Shown here in pieces: positions 12,389 through 23,856 of a stretch of DNA of 64,000 bases. The translations under genes were made by a program, and so were the position numbers. The notes under the pieces were generated by a model. It saw nothing but the letters and a program-made list of their open reading frames with translations, was not told the origin of the DNA and made no database searches. Within the stretch, counting starts at the first letter, position 1; every line of letters starts with the position of its first letter. The DNA is from Hemerocallis citrina (taxonomy: Eukaryota; Streptophyta; Magnoliopsida; Asparagales; Asphodelaceae): NCBI GenBank assembly GCA_017893485.1, contig CM030365.1, forward strand, positions 32,517,000-32,580,999. The letters are read 5' to 3'.

Positions 12389-12691
12389 GGGGATGGGATA
12401 TTAGGATTTAGTTGGGGTTTCAGGTCTGGGTAATGTGGCTAACGGGTAGGGGCTAAATGGGTTGGGGAGTTTGGGTAATATAAGCAGATGCGTATTAGGT
12501 TGGGCTTAATGGATTTGGGTTGTTTAATGGGTATTGGGTATATAGAAACAAGGGTAATGGGTTTAAATGGTTTTAGGGATTATTAGCTTTAAGGGTTTTT
12601 AATAAAAGAAATCCAATAAAATAAAAATGGGTTTTGGGTATTGGGAAAATACAATAACTAATAAAATACAAATTTAGGATTTTATAGAAAT

Positions 12692-12718
12692 ATTAATAAT
12701 AATAATAATAACAATGAC

Positions 12719-12761
<43 letters not shown>

Positions 12762-12762
12762 G
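12692..12762. repeat. (AAT)n microsatellite
   Basis: Interrupted AAT/TAA trinucleotide run in BL2a. BL2b has a TTA run in the matching region (27755-27792). Confidence 0.9.
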
Positions 12763-13019
12763 TATTAAAAATAATAATAGAAATCAAAGTGTTAATAACA
12801 ATAATAAGGTTTGAAAAAAATAGTTACAAATATAATTATTATTCGAAAATAGATTTTGAATAGAAGATCCGACAATACATTTTAACAAAAATAGTTTGAA
12901 AGTGAAAAACTAATTTACAAAAAAAATTTAAATACCGAAAACACACAAAAATATACATTTTTACGGAAATAGGGGTTACATATTACTTTAAGATTTAGAT
13001 TATTCTGTGAGTATCTAGT

Positions 13020-13345
13020 GCCACGCCCCCGATAATTCTTGAGAATCAACTTCCCACCGTTCGTGATTTTGGGTACACTCCTTCACACCCAGATAATTCT
13101 GGAAGTTGAAACCCACACCGTCCGGCCAAATGGTACTTCATCACACGTATATCCCTTGTGCATCGCCCCGATCCCCGATAATTTTGAAGATACATCCCAC
13201 ACCGTCCGTGTTCACACCCCAAAAATTCTTGAGAATCAACTTCCCACCGTCCGTGATTTTGGGTACCCTCCCTCACACCCCGTCAATTACAGAAATTGAA
13301 ACCCACACTATCCGTGATCACACCCCGATAATTCTTAGGATTTTC
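13020..13345 (-). repeat. BL1-1 LTR variable subrepeat block
   Basis: Five to six degenerate units of about 45-80 bp, each with a CCCCGATAATTCTTGAGAAT-like start and a CCCACCGTCCGTGAT-like middle. It occupies the LTR position that in BL1-2 holds quite different 55-bp units (35335-35535). Reading-frame openness here (13039-13396) is a repeat by-product. Confidence 0.75.
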
Positions 13346-14281
13346 TTCCATCATCTGATCATATTAGGCCCCCTACCCATGTTTGCTCTTATTTAGTTAC
13401 AACACCAACTAGTGCCTGTCCTTATATTTATTATGTTCAATTAATTAAAATCACAGTCTCCCTAGAGTTGGTGTGCCCTACCGGACATAACTTTACTGAA
13501 TCAAAACAAAAGCCCCACTGGCCAAATTCCAACAAATCTCACTTGCCGGCATGCTAGGGTCCCATCCAACCTCTAGAGTATTCACAATTAAAACATTACT
13601 ACATTTCTTCTCTAGGGTATCCCACATTAACCCTAATCTAAAAAATAACCCTCAACGGTTCATTCATAATCTTCTCAACTTTCATAAAAAAATATGATTT
13701 TCCATAAAACCACATTAATCTCAACTTAATGCATCTCTATTCTTTTCACATTCAACTCATAAATCATTAATTTTAGCAAATAAATAGCTCGTTATAAAAT
13801 ATTCTTTCCTCATTAAAAAAAACAACCACTTCCATAATTAATCAATTTCATTGGAAACAAATCCAAAATCCCCAAAATTATTCTCATCTCATCTTATAAC
13901 ATTTCTTTCCATTTTCAACACTTAAATTATTAAATTCTGGGATTCTAATCAACGTAAAACTAAAATAACTCATTTAAAATTCTGGAATTATATGCCTTGA
14001 AAATATGAAACTAAACTTTCAAAGGTTGAAGTCTTAGAATCAATAATCTATAACATTGAAACTTATTAAATAAATTTTCCACCAAACACATTTTTTTTCT
14101 TTTTATTTTAAAAGATTTGGAACACAGAGAGAAATACTCAAAAGAAGCAAAATAAAAGGCTTTTAAAAACCAAAAAAAAAAAAAACTCAACAGAAATCAA
14201 AAAAGAATACAACACAGAGCTTTAACTGACAAAGTACTCACAAAAAAAAACAAAAAAAAAAGAAAAAGATAAAACTGGCCT

Positions 14282-14346
14282 ACCCGGGTTCGAACCCGTG
14301 CGACCAGGCAAGAGGCCAAAGCCCAAATCCGCCTATGCCAGCCAAC
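14282..14346 (-). other. tRNA-like module (Pol III A/B boxes) in BL1-1 LTR
   Basis: On the minus strand GTTGGCTGGCATAGGCGG resembles an A box and GGGTTCGAACCCG (14284-14296) is a textbook T-arm / B box, spaced about 35 bp apart. No complete cloverleaf can be drawn, so this is not called a tRNA gene. The same module sits in both LTRs of BL1-2. Confidence 0.55.
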
Positions 14347-15842
14347 TCCCCCAAAGCCACTCACTATCTTACTGGCGTTAAAAATAAATTTAACTCAAAT
14401 CACTGTACAGAGCCTAGGTCCTGTACAAACCCGAAACTCTATAGCTCTAAACTTTAATACAGTAGCTTGGGTTACTGTTCACCTCATGAATAGTGAACCC
14501 GCAACCTAATATACTCCAATACAACCATACAACAATTTTAAAACCCTAATTTTAAACTTGAGTTTTTAATAATCAAAACAACGAATAAACATGGAAAATC
14601 TCAATCTTTAAAATCAATCAAACTTGAATTTAAGAGCATATAATAAGCTCTAATTATCTCTACAAATCTCCATCATCTACAATTTAAATTTATGGTCATC
14701 CCATCAATTTTATAAATCCCAAATTAGATCTTTATCAATTAAAAATTTGTATTTGTATGTTCAAGAAAATCTCCAGGTCATAATAAAAAACCCAATATTT
14801 AATACACAGTCCATCATCATTCAACCATCAAAACTCTAGAATCTACAACACGAAATTTATTCTAATTAAAACAACGAATTCTCTTATAAAAATTGCAATT
14901 TTTTAATCCACCAAGCAATGAATTTACGTGTATTCAGTGGTCTATAAATTATCATAACAAATACCCATCAACTATTATAAACTCCATGATCATACAAGTT
15001 TTTTTTTTTTTTTTTTTGTACATCAAAACAAGTTCTTTCATGCATCACCAATCTCTAACATCAATAATTAATTTATAAATGGTAATCACATCTCAATTAG
15101 GGTTCTTATTCATGAAGATGTTATTTGATTACTTTTTCATTAAGATTTATCTTCTAATAGATCTACATCAAGTTTTATAATCATGCAAGATATATCATAT
15201 TTGATCGATCGTCATCATATTTTACAAGCATATAATAAATCAAGATATGAGAAGTACCACCCACCTCAAAGAAGAATAGTGAAGAACAATAATAACAAAA
15301 AACGAAAAGCTCCTCCTCCTTGCGAAAATTGAAAGATTCAGGACTCCAAACTCCAAGAAAATAATAAAGAGAATTTTTTTGTTTACCATAGTGGAGAGCT
15401 GCTACTGCTGTTAATATAGGCCGGGATCCCTCCTTTGGGTTTATACGATGATTTTATGAAAAAGCCCCTTAAGAAAAATATATTTTCATATGAATAGATC
15501 TTTCCAATTTAATTAGTTAAATCAAATCAAATCAAAATAAAAATCTAATCCCCTAACTTCTCCAATCTTGTCGGCATCTACTACAGCCCAGAAATCATTT
15601 TTAAAAATTTGCCTCTGAGTGACAATTTTTGAAAAAAGTCATTCACTTTGAAATATTTGCAAATATGCTATATATTATTCATAAAAATCCAAAAAGTTTA
15701 GAATTACTATCCACTAATAAATATTAGATTTTTCAAATATTTTTTTGACTTTCTATTCTCCAGGAAAAATATTTGCAATAAAGTCTCTAACAATACCAAA
15801 ATTGCATATATATAAAATAAAATCAAATTAGAGGGATAAAAT

Positions 15843-15865
15843 CCCCCCCCCCCCCCCCCCCCCCC
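15843..15865. repeat. Homopolymer of 23 C
   Basis: A run of 23 C on the plus strand inside BL1-1. The matching site of BL1-2 (32960-32973) has a G run, so this tract is length-variable and could form G-quadruplex on the minus strand. Its exact length is prone to sequencing error. Confidence 0.9.
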
Positions 15866-16259
15866 GCGCCCAATCTCTCCACTACCATATCGGTGTATCA
15901 AAATGGCAAAACAAAATTTTAAATTCGAATTTTACTTCCAAACAACATTTTGTATAAAAACCCTTTTCTTTCAAGGAATTTACAAAAATAGTTTCTTTAT
16001 TCAGAAAAATTCCAAAATATAGAATATACTCAATTATAAATAGGAGAATTTATTTACAATTTAAAAGTGAAAATTTGCACCTTAAAAATATTTGCACATG
16101 TTTTGCACGTGTGAAAATGTCAATTTTATAAAAATCCAAAATAGTTAAATAAATTGATTTAAAAAATATTTATTTATTTAAAATACAGTATTTAAAATTT
16201 TGGGGTGTTGCAGTCATCTCCCAAGAACAAACAAAAGAATACAAGCGAAGAAGTGTCCC

Positions 16260-17181
16260 AGAAATTCTAGAAAGATGACACTAGTCAGCACCACCCAGCT
16301 CCTCGTTTTGAGAAGTTCACCACCCTCAATACTAGTATATCAACAGTTCTTATGGAGGTAGATAAGGAAGGGCTACTCCGTGCTCCCCCTAGAATGAATA
16401 CTCTTGCAAAGAAGGGGAACATAGAAAAGTGGTGTCGCTTTCATAGGGACCACGCCACGACACGGATGATTATCGGGCTTTCAAGGAGGAGATCGAAGAA
16501 CTCATACAGCGGGGACACCTGGCCAAGTTTTTCAGGAAGGATGGGGCTGACCTTCCACCCCGAGGAGCCAACAAGCGAACCAAAAGGTCCACCGAGTTCC
16601 AAGACTCCGAACCTGGGGTCATCCTCCACCTTATCCATGGAGGTCCAATGGGGGGAGAATCAAACTCCTCCCAAACGGCCTTCATCCGAGAAGTGAGTTC
16701 GGTCCAGAACTTTCCACCGACCAAGAACCCTGGGGTCTCGGTGATTTTCTCAGAAAAAGACCTAGAAAGCATCCGAACGCCCCACTGTGACGTGCTCATA
16801 TTTAGTATCCACATGGCCAACCCCGAGGTGCGCCGAATCCTAGTCGACAATGACAGTTCCGTCAATATCCTTTTCCTGGAAGCCTTCAAAGACCTCAAAC
16901 TTTCTCAAGATCATCTCAAGCCTGCCGAATACACACTCCATGGGTTCTCTGGGGTTCCAGTCCCAATCGAAGGAATAGTTACTCTTGATGTGACCACAGG
17001 AAAAACCCCGACTGCCCGGATAGAGGCAATGGACTTCATGGTCATTGATGTGAAGGTTGCTTACAATGCTATCCTGGGCCGACCAGGCCTAGGAGTACTT
17101 CATGTCATACCCCCAGTCTTTCACATGAAAATGAATTTTCCAACCTCAGCAGGGGTAGGAGAAGTCAAAGAAAACCAGGAG
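16260..17181 (+). pseudogene. Tat-A gag C-terminus and aspartic protease, degenerate
   Basis: Similar to Tat-B residues about 100-400 of its main ORF. A zinc-knuckle start (KWCRFHRDH) is followed by a frameshift near 16455, where one G is missing relative to the expected GGCCACGACACG. From 16648 the frame is open through a HGGPMGG-like linker and the protease, whose active-site region reads ILVDNDSSVN in place of ILVDNGSSVN: the glycine after the catalytic Asp-Asn is Asp, so the enzyme would likely be dead. The frame ends at the BL3a insertion after VGEVKENQE. A non-functional relic. Confidence 0.85.
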
Positions 17182-20100
17182 TGTAACACATCGAATTTTT
17201 AAAATACCGAAAATACCCGTTTTTATATCTCTAGAGTAGTGAGAATTATTTTAGGTATATATTTTTTTTCTTAATCTACCAAAATTGGTGTTGATATTTG
17301 TGTCGGATCGGTAATATTGATATATTGGAGTTATGAGTCGAGTTTTATGTGAAGAAATATTGTTTATTTTTATTTTATAATTTTGGTGGATTATTATGAG
17401 ATAATTTAAGGTATTTTATATTATTTGTATTATTAAAGTGTAGAGTTTAGGGTTTATTTGTAATATTTTGATGATTGGGGGCTTCTATGTTAATTTTCCT
17501 TTGTTAATCATTATATTTATATTATATTTATTTTATTATTTTTACAACAACACCCCCCCCCCCTTTTTCTCCTCCATCCTTCTTCTCCTTCTTTTGGTTT
17601 CTTCCCGACCAAAAACAATGCCCAAATCCCTTAAAAACTCGACCAATTCCTAGCTCCAGTTCCCGGGGGTTTTCTCCGTAAAATTTTAATTAAAATTAGG
17701 GTCATGTTGATTGAAGGGTTCACTTCCTCATGGTGGCTTCAATTTGGAGAAAAGCAATGGAAAGGTATACCCTATTTTATTTTATTTGTATAGAGTTAAG
17801 TGATTTTAATTTCTATTGAATAGAAATATTGTAGTAGGGAGATTAGGAGGTGTTGGGTATTATAGCGGCAAGAAATTAGCAAATTATTGGAGATTTTGCA
17901 AGTTTCTTACAAATTAGGGTTTTAGGTTTATAAAAGGGAAGTAAATATATGAGAATTATCTACTTAATAGTAAAAGAAATTGTATTTGAACCATTAGAAT
18001 TGTATGGGGTGATTTTTAGTAATTTTATGAAGATAAAATCCTGTAGGAATTCGAATAATATGTGCATTGCACGTGTGCATGCCAGGTGTTCAATAAAACA
18101 CTTGAGTGACATTATTATTAGTATTATTATTACCTGTGATTGGTTTGGATGTTTTGAGACCTAATTGGATTTGAAATTTGATAATAATAGATGTTAGCGA
18201 CTTCGGATGCGTGATGGAGTAGTGGTGCTACGAGTCTTCATGGGATATCAAGTGAGTATGATTATACTAAGTACATATATTATGTTGTAAGAGAATTTTA
18301 TGCAGTTTCGAAGTGATTTTTGTCAGTTTTAGCTAAATGAAGATTTAACTGAAATATTGAGTTTTTATATGTTGAAATTGTGTTGTATGGAGAATTTGTG
18401 TGATTTGAATATTTAGTGCTATGGGTTGTACTGGGTATATGCATTATAAGATGAAGTAAATGTGGTTGTTATACGTGTAATATACGGTAGATAAACAAAA
18501 ATGACATATATATGGTGTAATGATGTACTGACTTATTTGGTGTATGTTTGTGATATACATGGGTGATAATGAGTTATGTTAGAATAATCAATGAAATTAA
18601 TGAGTGAGTATATGTGTAATGTAGTGATTGTTTAAAGTGAAACTAAAGGGCGGTAATATGATATATTCATCTACTTAATTTGGCATGTTCATAAGATATT
18701 ATAATGTGAGTGAATAAATACTTTGGTGCGTTTATGATACAGAATAATATGAGGTAATAATCTTATAAATAAAATAACGAGATGTATGTGAGTATGTGAG
18801 ATAATATGATAATAAATCGCATGGTTAAAGTCAAAGATGTGGCAAATTATTGAAATAAAAGATGAGATGCTATGTGGTGATGAAAAGATGAAATGAAAAT
18901 GATAATAACTGATAAATTTTGTTGACCAGTACCTACAGAAATTCTGGAAGTTTGGGCTATCCCTCCTAACACCCAAGTTCCAGCTTGGGGTGCGGTGTTT
19001 ATTACCAAACTATGTTTGGGGTGCAGTTCTCTTATTGCCCAAGCTATCGGCTTGAGGCCCAGTTATTACCCAGCTTAGCTGGGGTGCGGTGATATTCCCT
19101 TGATGAAAAATGTCGCGAGGAAGTACCCTAGTGAATCTAGGGGTGCGGTGTTTTCTTTTCCCTCGTTGGTTTTGCCACGAGGAAGTACCCAAACTATGTT
19201 TAGGGTGCAGTGTTTTTCTCGCTGGCTTCGACTGGGAGGAAGTACCCAAGTTCTACTTGGGGTGTGGTGTTTTCCTTGCTGGCATAGGCTGGGAGGAAGA
19301 TGTAGCCTCGGGCGCATAAGACCTCGGGGGTGCAGAGGTCTGCGTGTATACTGGGCTGTCGGCTTTTAGTATATTGGGATACTGTGGCTCACTGGTTGAC
19401 AAATTAATAAAATGAAAGAAATTGAAAGGTGAATGAGATAGTAAAGAAAGTGAAATGTGAATGAGAAAGTAAAGAAAGTGAAATGTGAACAAGAAAGTAA
19501 AGAAAGTGAAATGTGAATGAGAAAGTAAAGAAAGCATATAATGTGATATGAGATTGAGAAAGAAAAGAAAGTATTCGTTGTAAAGTGGAATAATGTAAAG
19601 TGGAAATGAGAAAGTGAAGTAAGTATCTGAGTGGAAATGAATAAGTAGAGTGAAAGAAAATGTAAATATATGAAGATGGGTATGAAAGAATATGATTCAT
19701 GAGTATGCAAATGCAAATGGATGGTAAAAGATGTATGTGGTTAAATAAGTGTGAAGAATGAGGAAATTGCATTATGTAATTATAAATGAAAAATATAGAA
19801 ATGACGATATGTAGATAATTATGAAAAGAGGAACATTTGTGTTAAGGGATTAAATATAAAAAGTGAAGGAATTAAACATGTGAATTAGTTTGGTGTTATG
19901 TATTTGAATATGAAAAATGAAGTAATTATATATAAGGATTAATATGATGTTATGAATATGAGTATAATAGTGAAAGAATTATGTATGAAAAATTAATGTG
20001 AATAACTTGAAGCAATTGTGAAATGGAAAAGAGTAAAAGAAGTAAAGAAAGTGTGTATGTATGAGATAATCTGATATGAATAAAGTAAAGTTGTATGTGA

Positions 20101-21635
20101 TATTAGTAAGATGCATAAAGTGATGTGTGTTAAGTGATGGATATAGGAATGAGTTCAAAAACTAAAGATAAGCATGATACAAGTTGATGCCTTGGAATTG
20201 TGTTGAGGAACTACTCGCCCGCTATTTCCATGGGAATAGTGGGAACTACCTGCCTTGGCACAACTCCTAGGGTGAATTGGCGGTTTGTGAATATGATTGT
20301 TGAATTGCGAGATGGAAATGGAAGTAAAGAAAATTGTAAGATGAAAATGGGAATAAAGTAAAGTAATATTCCAAGCTATCGGCTTTGGGGTGTGGTGTGA
20401 TATTATCCAAACTATGTTTGGGGTGCAGAGTATAATTTGATAAGAATGAAGTTACACTAAAGTGTAATATGAGACGTAAGCGAAAATGAAAGAAAGATAT
20501 ATTATTAATAAGAATGAAAAGTAACTTGAGTTGTATGATGAGATAAAAAAAATTGAATTATAAAGTAAAATAAATGATAAAATGAGAATGAGCTTTTCAA
20601 TAAACTATATGATGAAATTAGAATGAAAAGAAGATAAATTTGTAGCAGTTTTAATGAGAATGAAAGTTAAGGTATTATGAGATGTTATGATAGATGATAA
20701 AAGAACGAATGAATGTGATGATATGCAATAAAATAAATATAGTATGAGATGATATGCTGATGGGTGGAAGATTTAAGGGAGTACTTTAGTATGAAGTCCC
20801 TTTATTATGTTTTTATATTCAAATTTTCAGGTTGACTTATTTATCGTGATATGCGTAAGTTCTTTACATTTTCAATATATAGTTCAATTTATTACTAGTA
20901 AATTATACTCACACCAGGTATGGCTGAATCCTGCTATTTTCTGGGGGTCAGGGGTGTCCCTCCCTAGGGGTGGATGTCCCTAACCTTCTTGCAGGTACTG
21001 ATTAGCAGCGAGGTGAGATACCGTAGTAGTTGTTTGATTTTGATAGTTATACTTTTCCCGTAGCCTAATGAGTTGTATATGTATCTATTATATATTTTAT
21101 TATCCTAAGTTATGTAGAGATGGTGACAGTATTTGGGTGATAGTTTGTATTATGGAGGAATATGTATACAACTGTAAGAGATAATAATATATATAGTGCT
21201 GTGATGGAGTATGAAAGCCCGTACCCACCTCGTTATGGAGTACCAGGGTCTGTGGCTGGTTTTTGAAAGGTTTTCTAAAGTTTTTATAAAAAACATTATA
21301 TGTTTTCGAAAGAATTTATGGTTTTTAAATTGTATCTTGTGTATTATGAGGAATTATGTCCCAGAGCCCCATATATTATTGCCTATGTTGTTGAATGACT
21401 TGACCTGGGGAGGATTGATATTTATTGCAGGTACATTGATATTTGTAATTGTTTGCAGATTTTCGTAAGGAATATATCTGTAAAAGAGCTAATATTTCAC
21501 GGGAAACTCTGCCAAAATTTTCAATAAAAATTTATGAGTATTTTTCTAAGTAAGAAATGGTATAGATAAGAAATAGGTTAAGTTGGAAAGCGTTTGAGAA
21601 TGGAATGGTAGAAATTTATTTTTTCGGGTGTTACA
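17182..21635 (+). mobile_element. BL3a: 4.45-kb solo LTR
   Basis: Begins TGTAACAC (17182) and ends GTGTTACA (21635), a perfect 8-bp terminal inverted match. Flanks AGGAG (17177-17181) and AAGAG (21636-21640) match at four of five. Joining the flanks restores the gag-protease reading frame of Tat-A, which fixes both boundaries. No internal primer site, polypurine tract or coding domain is visible, so it is a solo LTR. The last 700 bp match BL3b and BL3c. The remaining sequence is AT-rich, with a GA/AAGTGAAATG-rich stretch (19390-19660) and a hairpin array (18970-19262). Short ORFs in it are unsupported. Confidence 0.85.
18970..19262 (+). repeat. Array of short hairpins in BL3a
   Basis: Degenerate units of about 45-70 bp, each with a small perfect or near-perfect palindrome followed by GGTGCGGTGTTTT-like sequence: CCCAAG/CTTGGG (18972-18989), CCAAAC/GTTTGG (19005-19019), CCCAGC/GCTGGG (19069-19083), CCCTAG/CTAGGG (19126-19142), CCCAAAC/GTTTAGGG (19188-19204), CCCAAG/CTTGGG (19245-19261). 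Two more occur at about 20371-20389 and 20407-20421. Confidence 0.8.
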
Positions 21636-21787
21636 AAGAGACAGCTCAGAGGTGCTACATAATCACAATGGGGGACTCGGTCCTTCCACTTGCAACAATA
21701 GAGCTCCCCCAACGGAACTATCAAGTCCTTCCCGAACTAGTTAATGAACTCGAGGAGATCCCCCTCTTCGAGGAAGACAGACTTTGA
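21636..21787 (+). pseudogene. Tat-A polyprotein continuation (post-protease linker)
   Basis: Reads ETAQRCYIIT, then a LPELVNELEEIPLF segment, matching the linker after the protease in Tat-B (EQARKCYMTS ... VDELEEVLF). It is the same frame as the segment cut off at 17181. A stop at 21785-21787 follows, and no reverse transcriptase sequence comes after it. Confidence 0.8.
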
Positions 21788-22020
21788 ATATTGAGCATCA
21801 AATAAATTACCACGAGGGTGCCTAACATCCTCTCATAGAAATAAGTTTTCATTTTTCAATAAGGCCGCCACTAGCGATATGGCCAAAGCATGTAATAAAG
21901 GCTCGCGCCATTGAAGCTGGCACTTTGTTTATTTCAATAAAACTTAGCTTTTTTCTTTTAAAAATCATTGCATTGGCCTCATGTTTATCTCATTGAGTCA
22001 CATCTACGACTCGTTAAACA
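21788..22020 (+). other. Tat-A untranslated spacer
   Basis: No ORF of note. Contains two AATAA-type words and the start of the 3' UTR repeats. Confidence 0.4.
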
Positions 22021-22450
22021 GTAAGTTTGGAGTCTAGCTTGTCCCCCAGGACTGCTTCCACAACTTTCTAGGTTCAAAAGACAAGTTTGGAGTCCAACAC
22101 TTGGTTTGATGCTCTTTAGCCACTTGCAAACAAGCAAGCGCGGAGCAGCTCACAATTCGGAATTGCTCCTACAACTCGTTGAAACCCCCAAAAAGCGAGT
22201 TTGGAGTCCAACACTTGGTTCGACACCGCTTTAGCCGCTTACAAACAAGTAAGTGCGGAGCAGCTCCCCATTCGAAATTACACCTACAACTCGTTGAAAC
22301 CCCCAAATAACAAGTTTGGAGTCCAACACCTTGTTCGACGCCGCTTTAGCCACTTGCAAATAAGCAAGTGCGAAGCAGCCACCATTTGGAATTGCTCCTA
22401 CAACTCGTTGATAACTCTGAAACAACTAGTTTGAAGTTCACAATCATGGT
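22020..22450 (+). repeat. 114-bp tandem repeat in Tat-A 3' UTR
   Basis: Copies of a 114-bp unit starting AGTTTGGAGTCCAACAC at 22084, 22198 and 22312, with divergent copies on either side. The unit is related, on the opposite strand, to the half-units of the 210-bp array of Tat-B (shared GGAGTCCAACACTTGGTTCGA and a CCATTCGGAATTGCTCC-like word). Confidence 0.8.
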
Positions 22451-22844
22451 TTGAAATTGCCCTCACAGCTTGCAAGTATGCAGTTTCGAGGCTCGAAACG
22501 ACCGTTCATACTACTCCCACTGGTTTAATTTTACAACAAGCAATTTCGAAGATAAGCTCTTTCCCAGGGCTATCTCCAAAATTTTACTCGAACATACTGA
22601 ATTTAGGGCCTAGCTCACCCCTGGAGCAGCTCCTTTGGCTAGACAAATCTCATCAATAAGTTCCGTGCTTAGCTCCTATTCCGAGCCACACCAGCAACTG
22701 CCTAATTCCATGCGATGGTGCTGGAGCCCACCTCTTCCGAAGAGCTTCTTCTGCAACCAGTTCAGCTTCAAGCATTATATATGACATCAACCCCCTCCTC
22801 GGGTTTCTTTTACAAATTTGCTTGGCTCAAACGTCAAGTTCATA

Positions 22845-23430
22845 GCTCAACTCTCCCCTAGAGTTGCTCCTCAATCTTGCCACCAGAACGCTTTCTCCTA
22901 GAGCCTAGTGATGCTCTTCGCTCCGCTCACCTTCCGAGCGGCCTTCTTCCAAGCAAATTCGGAGCTCAACTCTCCCCTAGAGTTACTCCTCAAACTCGCC
23001 TCCCGAATGGCTCTCTCCTAGAGCCAGGTGATGCTCTTCGCTCTGCTCACTTCCCGAGCAGCCTTCTTCCAAGCGAATTCAGAGCACAACTCACCCCTAG
23101 AGTTTCTCCTCAAACTTGTCTCCCAAATGGCTCTCTCCTAGAGCCGGATGATGCTCTTCATCACCGCTCGCCTCCCAAGCGATCTTCTTCCAAACGAGTT
23201 CAGAGCTCAACTCACCCCTAGAGTTGCTTATCCAACTCGACTCCCGAGCATCCTTTGTCTATACGAGTTCGGAACTCAACTCACCCCTATAGTTGCTCCT
23301 CAAACATACCTCCCGAACGGCTCTTTCTTAGAGCCTGGTGATGCTCTTCACTCTGCTCGCCTCCCGAGCACTCTTTTTCCAAAAGAGTTTGGAGCTTAAC
23401 TCGTCTAGAGTCGCTCCCTAAAACACACCT
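22845..23430 (+). repeat. 119-bp tandem repeat in Tat-A 3' UTR
   Basis: About five units beginning GAGCTCAACTCNCCCCTAGAG, spaced about 119-120 bp (22845, 22964, 23084, 23204), with one shortened unit near 23275. ORFs over it (22877-23399) reflect repeat periodicity, not a gene. Confidence 0.8.
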
Positions 23431-23779
23431 CCAAGAATGGATCTCCCTAACAGTCATACAAAGCTCTTCTCAAACTTCATGGAGGCAAAGATATTGCAGG
23501 CCTATTTTGACCATGAAGAAAGATGATTCTTCAACTGACTTCTGAAGATAAATTGTAGATCTTTGAGTCAGCTTCGAAACGAGGTGTCACACATCCTGAT
23601 CGGACCTCTGTAGCTATAGTAAAGCCGGTTACAACATAGCTGCATCGAGCTAACAAGAACTTGACCGAGTCTTAGGTCAATGGTCAAAGTGTCATGTGTC
23701 GGCACGTCGAAGCATTGAGGCATTTCGGAGTTGCATGCCGAGCAAACGCGCCCCGATCGTGAAAATGCCAGAAAATCAT

Positions 23780-23856
23780 CAACGGTCAACGGTCAACAGT
23801 CAACAGTCAATGGTCAATGGTAAACGGTCAATGGTCAATGGTCAACGTGACACGTG
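23780..23856 (+). repeat. GGTCAA/CGGTCAAC minisatellite
   Basis: About ten tandem 7-bp GGTCAAC, AGTCAAC or GGTCAAT units, ending at a CACGTG word. Read on the minus strand these are W-box cores (TTGACC/TTGACT). A weaker cluster lies at 25110-25155. Confidence 0.8.

Larger units (their letters stand above)
8762..12980 (-). mobile_element. BL2a: 4.2-kb big-LTR element (probable solo LTR)
   Basis: On the minus strand it runs from TGTAACCCCTATTTCCGTAA at 12980 to GAAGCGGGGCGTGACA at 8762, the same ends as BL2b (27432-31108). Flanks GATTA (8757-8761) and TATTA (12981-12985) match at four of five bases, fitting an aged 5-bp target duplication. No second LTR, primer site or coding region is present, so it is best read as one long LTR. 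It lies inside the BL1-1 5' LTR. Contents (minus): TATA-like box (about 12385), GC-rich block (about 12350-11940), GATC-rich tract (11930-11380), then AT-rich sequence with minisatellites. Confidence 0.8.
2604..16212 (-). mobile_element. BL1 copy 1: non-coding big-LTR (LARD-like) retroelement, nested
   Basis: On the minus strand the order is 5' LTR (16212 to 7481, interrupted by two insertions), iMet primer site, a 3.1-kb internal region with no coding capacity, polypurine tract, and a 3' LTR (4360 down to 2604, where a hAT element cuts it). Removing the inserts leaves a 5' LTR of about 3.9 kb. Long LTRs, a non-coding interior and intact priming signals are the definition of a LARD; the TGTAACGCC start resembles LTRs of Tekay/Del-type chromoviruses, which is inference only. 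It inserted into Tat-A gag: the base after 16212 starts gag-homologous sequence, with GTCAT (16213-16217) as the visible target-site copy. Confidence 0.8.
7481..16212 (-). repeat. BL1-1 5' LTR (interrupted)
   Basis: Reads (minus) from TGCAACACCCC at 16212 to GGCGCTACG at 7481. Both termini differ by one base from the family TGTAAC...CTACA ends, as expected for an old copy. It is interrupted by BL2a (8762-12980) and a LINE fragment (7547-8127). Landmarks shared with copy 2 include the TGACGTCA motif (8367), the tRNA-like module (14282-14346), the TATA-like site (about 15415) and the GGGTTACTGTTCAC inverted repeat (about 14468). Confidence 0.85.

Noticed and set aside
19010..19772. Minus- and plus-strand ORFs over the BL3a repeats
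   Set aside because: Produced by GA-rich repeats and the hairpin array. Products are low complexity.
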